Of a stretch of DNA of 10,271 nt, positions 1 through 6,143 are shown piece after piece. The notes beneath the pieces are model-generated. The model ran no database searches. It was not told where the DNA came from and saw only the letters and a list, made by a program, of their open reading frames with translations. The stretch comes from Spirosoma fluviale (GTDB lineage: Bacteria; Bacteroidota; Bacteroidia; Cytophagales; Spirosomataceae), in the NCBI GenBank assembly GCA_945860325.1, contig CAMARL010000055.1:1-10271 (forward strand), in the 5' to 3' direction. Positions within the stretch are counted from its first letter, which is position 1. Every line of letters starts with the position of its first letter. The translations under genes were made by a program, and so were the position numbers.

Positions 1-743
1 ATCAATTCCTCATCTAAGGCAATTGGGATTTCCGACTGCCTACATAAATCAGCCATTTCATTCCATTGCCCAGCCTTGATCGGTTGTTCAATCGAATGTA
101 TGCCATATTTTGATAATTTTTCTAGTTTATTGGCAGCTTCATGAATCGGAAATGCTCCATTCGCATCTAATCGGATCGTCAACTCTTTTTCCGAATGGGC
201 TTCTCTGATCGAGCGAATGAGGTTCATTTCAGATTCAAAATCAATGGCGCCAATTTTCAATTTTAAACAAGTTAAGCCCTCGGCCAATTTTGACTCAATT
301 TGTTTTTGCATGTATTCCTTCGAACCCATCCAAATCAAACCATTGATGGGTATAGGGTGTTTTTTATCTGAAAAATCATTTTGGAAATAAATGCCATTTT
401 GTTGATTTAAATAATCGAACATGGCCATTTCTGCGGCAAATCGAAAGGATGGTTGGTCAAACGGAATTACTGAAATCCATTGAGCCACTTCTGTTTTATC
501 CCTAGGTAAATCCCTAGATAAACGATTAATGGTCAATTGGAAATCATCTAAGACATCTTCCTTGTATTCTGGACTAAGTCCAAACAAGGGCCCCGCTTCT
601 CCCAATCCTACAAACCCCGTATTCTCTGGATGGGATATTTGCAAAAAATAACTATTTTTTTGGGTTAATATTCCTCGTGACGTTCCCGCTTCTACATGAA
701 AATGTAAGGTTCTTCGTTTTACTTGAAATGTAGTTTTGGACAT
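1..743 (-). CDS. menC: o-succinylbenzoate synthase (MenC), 3' end off the window
   Basis: Enolase-superfamily enzyme that dehydrates SHCHC to o-succinylbenzoate in menaquinone biosynthesis (cytoplasmic). I translated the minus strand from the ATG at 743-741; 247 codons are open to the left edge, where a full protein would be about 350 residues. The N-terminal capping domain carries GTSRGIL (residues 20-26) and GLGEAGPL, typical of Bacteroidota MenC. The barrel then shows the K-x-K pair (K161/K163 in KLKIG) and the metal ligands D193 (DANGAF), E219 (SIEQPI) and D244 (ALDEEL). The second catalytic Lys lies beyond the window. A second ATG at 747-745 is out of frame. The ligand spacing also suits dipeptide epimerases of the same superfamily, but GTSRGIL and SIEQPIKAGQW favour MenC. 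It is divergent from lpxK. Confidence 0.
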   Translation of the reverse strand, partial: MSKTTFQVKRRTLHFHVEAGTSRGILTQKNSYFLQISHPENTGFVGLGEAGPLFGLSPEYKEDVLDDFQLTINRLSRDLPRDKTEVAQWISVIPFDQPSFRFAAEMAMFDYLNQQNGIYFQNDFSDKKHPIPINGLIWMGSKEYMQKQIESKLAEGLTCLKLKIGAIDFESEMNLIRSIREAHSEKELTIRLDANGAFPIHEAANKLEKLSKYGIHSIEQPIKAGQWNEMADLCRQSEIPIALDEEL

Positions 744-771
744 GCATGCAATTTATTATTTTCTTCTGAGT

Positions 772-802
772 TTTGCTGCCTGATCAATTATTTTTAGCTT
801 TA
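772..802 (+). promoter_or_regulatory. candidate promoter of lpxK
   Basis: TTTG at 772-775 and TAGCTTTA at 795-802 are separated by 19 bases, the spacing reported for Bacteroidota -33/-7 promoters (TTTG and TAnnTTTG). The -7 box matches seven of eight positions, with the final G replaced by A. Transcription would begin only a few bases before the ATG at 810, giving a very short leader. The same 66-base spacer must also hold the menC promoter; on the minus strand I see only a poor TAAATTG-like match close to the menC start. This is inferred from motif and spacing only. Confidence 0.
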
Positions 803-809
803 ACTTATA

Positions 810-1826
810 ATGATAAGAACAATTTTGACTTTTATTCCGGCTTTGCTTTTTAAGGCGATAAGTTCTGTAAGGAATTTATTGTTTGATCGCCAAGTACTTA
901 GCTCGCATAAATTTTCTTCCCCCTTTATCTTAGTGATTGGTAATTTATCCGTGGGTGGAACAGGTAAAAGTCCTTTAGTTGCCTACGTAGTCCAACATTG
1001 GCCTTGGAAATCTGAAGTGGGTGTTCTGAGTCGGGGTTATGGCCGTAAAACCAAAGGTTTTCAATGGGTTCAGGATGTGTCAACAGCCATGCAAGTTGGG
1101 GACGAACCTTTAGCCTATAAAAAATTATTTCCTCATGTGCCTGTAGCTGTTTGTGAAAAAAGGCCAAAAGGCGTTCAAAAAATGGTGGAAGATTTTCCAT
1201 TTCTGGATACGGTCATTCTAGATGATGCCTTTCAACATCGTCGGATTACTGGAAACTTGAATATCGTTTGTACCACCTATAACAAACCCTTTTTTGAGGA
1301 CCAAATGATGCCTTTAGGGCGATTGAGAGAATCTATTTCGGGTATCCATCGGGCAGATGCCTTATTTGTCAACCGTTGTCCTCAGGATTTTAAAGAATCT
1401 GAGTTTACACGAAAAGCGAGAAAATATGTCCCCGCTTCCATTCCTATTTTTTATACGCACATACAATATGGTCAGATCGTTGGTCCCCATCCTAAAAAAA
1501 TCAAATGGCATTTGCTAGCAGGCATTGCCGATCCGACGCCTTTTTCTGAGTATGTATCGAGTCAATTTCAAGTTATATCAGAGCGTATTTTTCCAGATCA
1601 TCATTCTTTTACGGAGGTTGAATTAAGTAAGTTGAATCTAATGGCGAAGCAATTGACCCCCGATGAAGGAATTATCACCACATATAAAGATTACATGCGT
1701 TTACTGGATTCATTTTCTGCTTGCCCAGACCTTAAATCCAATTTGCATTATTTACCGATCGAAATGTCATTTGTGAATCAAGAGAAAGAGTTTTGGGCTT
1801 GGTTGGGCAATAAAATGAAAAGGTAA
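810..1826 (+). CDS. lpxK: tetraacyldisaccharide 4'-kinase LpxK
   Basis: Phosphorylates the 4' position of tetraacyldisaccharide-1-phosphate to make lipid IVA in the Raetz pathway, at the cytoplasmic face of the inner membrane. At 338 residues it has normal family length. A hydrophobic N-terminal segment (about residues 5-25) fits the membrane anchor. The P-loop is GNLSVGGTGKSP (44-55, Lys53), followed by the family signatures SRGYGRK, VGDEP (D98), DDAFQHRR (138-145) and FPDHHSF (H264/H265). D98 and H264 fall where the catalytic Asp and His sit in the Aquifex enzyme, as I recall it. The N-terminus aligns with the family from the first residues, so the ATG at 810 is credible despite no Shine-Dalgarno. 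The porin follows after 28 bases and has its own promoter motif. Confidence 0.
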   Translation: MIRTILTFIPALLFKAISSVRNLLFDRQVLSSHKFSSPFILVIGNLSVGGTGKSPLVAYVVQHWPWKSEVGVLSRGYGRKTKGFQWVQDVSTAMQVGDEPLAYKKLFPHVPVAVCEKRPKGVQKMVEDFPFLDTVILDDAFQHRRITGNLNIVCTTYNKPFFEDQMMPLGRLRESISGIHRADALFVNRCPQDFKESEFTRKARKYVPASIPIFYTHIQYGQIVGPHPKKIKWHLLAGIADPTPFSEYVSSQFQVISERIFPDHHSFTEVELSKLNLMAKQLTPDEGIITTYKDYMRLLDSFSACPDLKSNLHYLPIEMSFVNQEKEFWAWLGNKMKR

Positions 1827-1849
1827 TTCCCATAAAAATATTTACCTTT
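1819..1849. repeat. 8-bp perfect inverted repeat over lpxK stop and porin -7 box
   Basis: AAAGGTAA (1819-1826) and TTACCTTT (1842-1849) are exact reverse complements separated by 15 bases. The left arm ends with the lpxK stop codon and the right arm covers most of the TACCTTTG element of the porin promoter. It could be an operator, a weak RNA hairpin ending lpxK transcripts, or chance in AT-rich DNA. No U-run follows it, which argues against a classical terminator. Confidence 0.
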
Positions 1850-1850
1850 G
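1843..1850 (+). promoter_or_regulatory. -7 promoter element of the porin gene (TACCTTTG)
   Basis: TACCTTTG is a full match to the Bacteroidota TAnnTTTG -7 element. It ends four bases before the GTG at 1855, so transcription would begin at or next to the start codon and the mRNA would be leaderless or nearly so. I see no TTG at the usual 19-21 base distance upstream. The call rests on the motif and on its position in a 28-base intergenic gap. Confidence 0.
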
Positions 1851-1854
1851 ATCC

Positions 1855-3846
1855 GTGAAAATAAGGAGTATACTTATATTTTTTATGTTGGTTTTGCCCA
1901 TAGCTTTTGCTTTAGGGCAAACTCCTATGAGGCCACAATCATCTGGTCAAGGCTCAATGGATCCTACCCAACCCAATCCTAACGGCGGATTTCCTGATCC
2001 TAAACTTTCTAAAACTCCCACTCAATCCTCCAAAAGTGGCCGAGCAGCTTTGGATGATTCTACCAAACAGATTTATGGCCCTAATTCCACACATTACTTT
2101 TTAGAAAGTGACATACTAAATGCTAAACTTGTTAATCGAAATATTGATACTACTTTGCATTTATTCCAACGGTACCTATTTCAAGAAAAAGCCTATTTTT
2201 TGACAGCAAATCTTGGAAATGAGGGTACAGCGGTGAGAAACATCTTTGTTAAATCTCCTAATGCTTTAGGAACTCATTTAGGTTATAATGCCTATATGCC
2301 TTATGCTTTTGACACCGATGAAGTCAAATATTACAATACAAAATCCCCCTTTTCCGATATCGATTATAGCTTAGGAGGAGGTGGTCAAACTCGCCTGAAT
2401 TTCTCTTTTGCAAGAAACATCGACTCGCTTTGGAATATGGGCTTAGAATTACAGCGTGTTGTTGCAGATAAAGTGTTAACTGATGCGGCGTTCAAAAAAG
2501 GGGATCAAATATTATTAGGCCAATGGGGTGTTTTATTGCATTCTAATTTTCGCTCTCGTAATAATAAATACCGCATTTTAGGCCATTTAAATTACTTTGA
2601 CCAAGGAACAAATGATCAAGGGGGAGTAAAATTGACTACTGGGCAGACGCCAACAGCTGCCTTAAATTACTTAGATAATACGGCCATTTTAACAAATTCA
2701 ACTAGCCAGTCTAATGACCAATTTTTAAAGTTTCATGTATACCATGAATTTATTGGGTTTAAAGGCTTGCAATTTTTCCAACGATTCGATTTAGAAACGC
2801 GTAAGGTGAAGTATAGAGATATGGATTTTGACATGTCATTAGCAGATCGATTCTATCCCAAAACCTATATTCAATACATTAAAGCACCTTCCGTACCTGA
2901 TTCCATGTACAATGAAAATCAATGGAATTCCTATAGTCATCAAACCGGGATTAAAGGTGTATTTAGGAAATTCATTTACAGAGCTCATTTGAAGCAACGT
3001 TATTGGTCCGTTTACAATCCCATGAACGATGCCAAACTAGATCGTTTTGAAAATTACCTAGGTCTTTGGTTACATCAGTCCTTCTCGGATAACATAGATT
3101 TTACAGCGGAAGGAGAATATCTTTTGGGATCAGATTATAAGTTGGCGGCTCAGTTCACCTCCCCCTGGTTTTATGCGAAGGTCCAACGAACCTCTACGAG
3201 CCCTAGCATCGCACAAAATTGGGTCCATAATATTTCGTATCGTTGGAAAAATGATTTTGCCAATATCCAATTTGATGTGTTGGAAGGAGGATTGGAATAC
3301 AAATCAAAACAGTTTTATGTAAAACCTTATGTCACTATTCAGCGCATTGGGAATTGGGTTTATTTTGATTCATTGGCCAACGTAAAACAAACGAAAGAAG
3401 CGATAGGAGTATTTAGGACCAGTGTAGATGTAGGTGGAAATTTTGGGAAGTTTGAGTGGGGAACTCGGTTTCATGCCAACACAAGTTCCGGTCCAGATAT
3501 CATCAGAATGCCTAGTTTTGTGGCGAATGCCAACTTAGCCCTGAATGTTCAATATAAGAAATTACTTTATTTACAGTTTGGTATAGATCTTCAGCATCAA
3601 TCCGCTTATTATGCAGATGCTTATATGCCTGCATTCCAGCAATATCACCTTCAAGACTATTTTCAGCTCCCTGCTTATGTGCAGGCTGATGCCTATGTAA
3701 ATCTTCGAATTAATCGTGTCCGATTATTTTTCAAAATGTCCAATGTCACGCAAGGACTTTTAACCACTAACTATTACGCTGCCTATTTGCATCCTGCGAT
3801 GGGTAATGTTTTTGGTTATGGAGTCAAATGGCTTTTGTTTGATTAA
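1855..3846 (+). CDS. putative outer-membrane beta-barrel porin (Bacteroidota putative-porin family)
   Basis: Probable outer-membrane beta-barrel of 663 residues. The start is GTG: it gives a clean signal peptide (basic KIR, hydrophobic stretch to about residue 19, likely cleavage in ALG-Q near 21/22), whereas the next in-frame ATG (codon 11) would truncate it. A Pro/Gln/Ser/Asn-rich linker follows (about 22-60). The remainder is rich in alternating aromatic and polar residues typical of outer-membrane strands, beginning near IYGPNSTHYF and ending GYGVKWLLFD, an aromatic C-terminal strand. The TANLGNEGTA segment and overall plan resemble the Bacteroidota 'putative porin' family (Porin_10 in Pfam, from memory). 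There is no TonB box or plug-like region, so it is not a SusC-type receptor. Substrate is unknown. It lies downstream of lpxK, another envelope gene, with its own -7 element. Confidence 0.
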   Translation: MKIRSILIFFMLVLPIAFALGQTPMRPQSSGQGSMDPTQPNPNGGFPDPKLSKTPTQSSKSGRAALDDSTKQIYGPNSTHYFLESDILNAKLVNRNIDTTLHLFQRYLFQEKAYFLTANLGNEGTAVRNIFVKSPNALGTHLGYNAYMPYAFDTDEVKYYNTKSPFSDIDYSLGGGGQTRLNFSFARNIDSLWNMGLELQRVVADKVLTDAAFKKGDQILLGQWGVLLHSNFRSRNNKYRILGHLNYFDQGTNDQGGVKLTTGQTPTAALNYLDNTAILTNSTSQSNDQFLKFHVYHEFIGFKGLQFFQRFDLETRKVKYRDMDFDMSLADRFYPKTYIQYIKAPSVPDSMYNENQWNSYSHQTGIKGVFRKFIYRAHLKQRYWSVYNPMNDAKLDRFENYLGLWLHQSFSDNIDFTAEGEYLLGSDYKLAAQFTSPWFYAKVQRTSTSPSIAQNWVHNISYRWKNDFANIQFDVLEGGLEYKSKQFYVKPYVTIQRIGNWVYFDSLANVKQTKEAIGVFRTSVDVGGNFGKFEWGTRFHANTSSGPDIIRMPSFVANANLALNVQYKKLLYLQFGIDLQHQSAYYADAYMPAFQQYHLQDYFQLPAYVQADAYVNLRINRVRLFFKMSNVTQGLLTTNYYAAYLHPAMGNVFGYGVKWLLFD

Positions 3847-3885
3847 ATAAAACCTGATCAGTATACAGAAACAGGGAATATTTAA

Positions 3886-3893
3886 TAAGTTTG
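3886..3893 (+). promoter_or_regulatory. -7 promoter element of the dehydrogenase operon (TAAGTTTG)
   Basis: TAAGTTTG is a full match to the Bacteroidota TAnnTTTG -7 element, in the 71-base gap between the porin stop and the ATG at 3918. It predicts a 5' leader of about 20 bases. There is no TTG at the expected -33 position. It is the only recognisable promoter motif I found ahead of the three tightly packed genes that follow. Confidence 0.
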
Positions 3894-3917
3894 TGCTTTA
3901 CAAAAACCTGTTAAAAT

Positions 3918-4433
3918 ATGTCTCAAATTACACGTCGAGAGTGGGTAAAAGGAATGGCTTTGGCTACCCTTGGATCCGTTGCATTTTATGATGCAAAATC
4001 AATTTCTCCTACTCATTTTAATTTTACCCTTGCCGAAGATCAAACTTTAGAATTAATTATGGGAGCCATTATTCCAGAGTCTTCCATTCCAGGTGCCATC
4101 AGTTTAGGAGTTCCCGTATTTGTGAAAACGATGATGAAAGATTGTTATGAGGCAAAAGCCCAACAAAGTTTCAAGAATGTCATGGGCGAAATTCCAAAAC
4201 TATTTTTAAACGAAAATAAAAAGGAAATATCCACGGCCACTGAGTCGGAAAAGGAACAATTTATTTTTCAGATGGAAAAAGGAAAACATGGGGTGGAAGC
4301 ACAAAAAACATTGGCCACCCTAAAAGGCCTAACGATTCAGGGATATATGTCGACTGAATACATTATGGTCAATCATTTAAATTATCAAATGGCTCCCGGA
4401 TTTTTCAACGGTTGCGCCCCAATAAAGAAATAA
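3918..4433 (+). CDS. gluconate 2-dehydrogenase subunit 3 family protein, Tat-exported small (hitchhiker) subunit
   Basis: Small subunit of a periplasmic flavoprotein dehydrogenase, 171 residues. The N-terminus TRREWVKG (residues 5-12) followed by a mildly hydrophobic stretch (13-24) is a Tat signal with the usual F/L after the Arg pair replaced by W. There is no lipobox and no clear cleavage site. The mature part begins with FTLAEDQTLELIMGAIIPES and IPGAISLGVPVFV, characteristic of the gluconate_2-dh3 family. In this family the small subunit carries the export signal and takes the folded FAD subunit through the Tat pore. The GMC partner starts 3 bases after the stop and has no signal of its own, which supports this. 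Cysteines are in MKDCYEA and at C166 near the C-terminus. The family is clear; the substrate of the complex is not. Confidence 0.
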   Translation: MSQITRREWVKGMALATLGSVAFYDAKSISPTHFNFTLAEDQTLELIMGAIIPESSIPGAISLGVPVFVKTMMKDCYEAKAQQSFKNVMGEIPKLFLNENKKEISTATESEKEQFIFQMEKGKHGVEAQKTLATLKGLTIQGYMSTEYIMVNHLNYQMAPGFFNGCAPIKK

Positions 4434-4436
4434 GTC

Positions 4437-6143
4437 ATGTATATTTTAAATAACGCGGAAAAACGCACATACGGAGCTATCGTAATTGGTTCAGGGATAG
4501 CAGGTGGCTGGGCCGCTAAAGAATTTTGTGATAAAGGAGTTAAGACTTTGGTCCTAGAGAGAGGGAGAAAAGTGACTCATAATGAGGATTACCCAACAAC
4601 TTTAATGAGCCCTTGGGAATTCCCACATAGAGGCCGGTTAACCAAAGAGGAGATCGACGAAAACCCTATTGCCAGTAAATGCTACCAGTTTAAAGAAGAT
4701 TCGAAACATTTTATTGTCAAAGACAAAGAGCATCCCTATGAGCAAGATAAACCCTTTGATTGGATTCGTGGGTACCAGGTAGGTGGTAAATCCTTGCTTT
4801 GGGCCAGACAAACACAGCGCTGGTCGCAGTTCGATTTTGATGGTCCGGCTCGAGATGGATACGCAACGCCCTGGCCCATTAATTATAAGGATATTGATCC
4901 GTGGTATTCCTATGTAGAATATTTTGCAGGTATTTCCGGAAATAAAGATGGATTAGATTCCTTGCCTGATGGTGATTTCTTACCTGGCTACGAATTGACC
5001 TGCGTAGAAAAACACTTTCAAACTGAATTAAAAAAGCATTATACCGACCGACATGTTATTTCGGCTCGTTGTGCTCATATTTCTGAGCCACGAGAAATAC
5101 ATCTCCAACAGGGTAGAGGGCGGTGTTTGAGCCGTAATTTATGCCAAAGAGGTTGTCCTTATGGGGGTTATTTTAGTTCAAATGCATCGACTTTACCTTG
5201 GGCAGCTAAAACGGGTAATTTGACATTGCGTCCAGATTCTATCGTAGAATCTGTGATTTACGATGATAAAAAGAAGAAGGCCGTAGGTGTTCGCGTGATT
5301 GATGCGCACACGAATGAAATGGTGGAGTATTACGCGAAAGTAATTTTTGTTACAGCGGCCGCATTAAATACCAATGCGATATTGTTGAACTCAAAATCAG
5401 ATCGCTTCCCTAATGGTTTAGGCAACGATAGTGGGGTCCTAGGTAAGTTTGTAGCTTTCCATAATTATAGGGCATCAATATCAGCTGAATATGACGGGTA
5501 CTTTGACTTTAAAACGGAAGGTAGCAGGCCAACTTCAGGATATGTTCCTCGTTTTCGAAACTTATATAAACAAGAAACGAATTTTTTACGTGGATATGCT
5601 GCTGGAATGAGCGCAAGACGTGCCAATACCACAGATCGAGATTCCGTAGGCGAGAGCTTAAAGAATTCGTTATTAAATCCTAAATGGACTAATTGGTCAG
5701 CAGGTTCTCACATGATGGGCGAAACAATTCCTAAGGAGACGAACAAAATCACATTAGATCCCATAAAAAAAGATGCGCATGGTTTACCGATCATGCACAT
5801 GGATGTTTCTTATGATGACAATGATGATAAAATGGTGAAAGATTTTATCGAGCAATTTACGGAAATGTATACCAAAGCTGGGTTTAAGAATATACGCTCT
5901 CGAGATTCAAAACAAGCGCCCGGTCTAGATATTCATGAAATGGGTGGTTGCCGTATGGGAAATGATCCAAAGACTTCGATGCTCAATAAATGGAATCAAA
6001 TGCACGCTGTTAAAAATGTATTTGTGAGCGATGGAGCCAGTATGACTTCTACGTCCACACAAAATCCCTCATTAACGTATATGGCATTAACTGCCCGAGC
6101 CGTAGATTATGCAGTAAAAGAAATGAAAAAGGGCAATCTATAA
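4437..6143 (+). CDS. GMC-family FAD-dependent dehydrogenase, large catalytic subunit, probable Fe-S cluster
   Basis: FAD-dependent oxidoreductase acting on an alcohol or sugar hydroxyl, 568 residues. The N-terminal Rossmann motif is GSGIAGG (18-24), with E41 (LVLER) ending the second strand as the likely FAD-ribose ligand. The GMC motif VGGKSLLW spans 115-122. The C-terminal GMC domain has H500 (DIHEMGGCRMG) and N543 (TSTQNPSLT), a His/Asn pair 43 residues apart as in glucose-oxidase-type enzymes, plus the FAD-contacting VSDGASM. Cysteines C230, C236 and C240 form CX5CX3C, the spacing I recall for the 3Fe-4S ligands of Burkholderia FAD-glucose dehydrogenase. It has no signal peptide, as expected if exported with the Tat-bearing subunit encoded just upstream. 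A glucose or glucoside (3-)dehydrogenase role is a reasonable guess, not shown. The stop codon overlaps the next ATG by one base. No cytochrome subunit is encoded nearby. Confidence 0.
   Translation: MYILNNAEKRTYGAIVIGSGIAGGWAAKEFCDKGVKTLVLERGRKVTHNEDYPTTLMSPWEFPHRGRLTKEEIDENPIASKCYQFKEDSKHFIVKDKEHPYEQDKPFDWIRGYQVGGKSLLWARQTQRWSQFDFDGPARDGYATPWPINYKDIDPWYSYVEYFAGISGNKDGLDSLPDGDFLPGYELTCVEKHFQTELKKHYTDRHVISARCAHISEPREIHLQQGRGRCLSRNLCQRGCPYGGYFSSNASTLPWAAKTGNLTLRPDSIVESVIYDDKKKKAVGVRVIDAHTNEMVEYYAKVIFVTAAALNTNAILLNSKSDRFPNGLGNDSGVLGKFVAFHNYRASISAEYDGYFDFKTEGSRPTSGYVPRFRNLYKQETNFLRGYAAGMSARRANTTDRDSVGESLKNSLLNPKWTNWSAGSHMMGETIPKETNKITLDPIKKDAHGLPIMHMDVSYDDNDDKMVKDFIEQFTEMYTKAGFKNIRSRDSKQAPGLDIHEMGGCRMGNDPKTSMLNKWNQMHAVKNVFVSDGASMTSTSTQNPSLTYMALTARAVDYAVKEMKKGNL

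Noticed and set aside
743..750. TGCATGCA palindrome at the menC start codon
   Set aside because: Short self-complementary 8-mer, with no second copy or promoter context to support a binding site.
925..1200. Open frame on the minus strand inside lpxK
   Set aside because: Fully antisense to conserved LpxK motifs; its translation has no recognisable domain.
1863..1868. AAGGAG, a Shine-Dalgarno-like string just inside the porin frame
   Set aside because: The next ATG is 16 bases away, too far, and starting there would destroy the signal peptide. It is more simply the codons of the N-terminus.
3830..3854. AT-rich hairpin over the porin stop (TTTTGTTT / AAATAAAA with flanking GG and CC)
   Set aside because: It includes a G-U pair and a bulged C, is mostly A-U, and no U-run follows, so I do not call it a terminator.
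779..3860. The 8-mer CCTGATCA occurs in both the menC-lpxK gap (779-786) and the porin-dehydrogenase gap (3853-3860)
   Set aside because: Two copies of a string containing the TGATCA palindrome are too few to claim a shared operator; positions relative to the -7 boxes differ.
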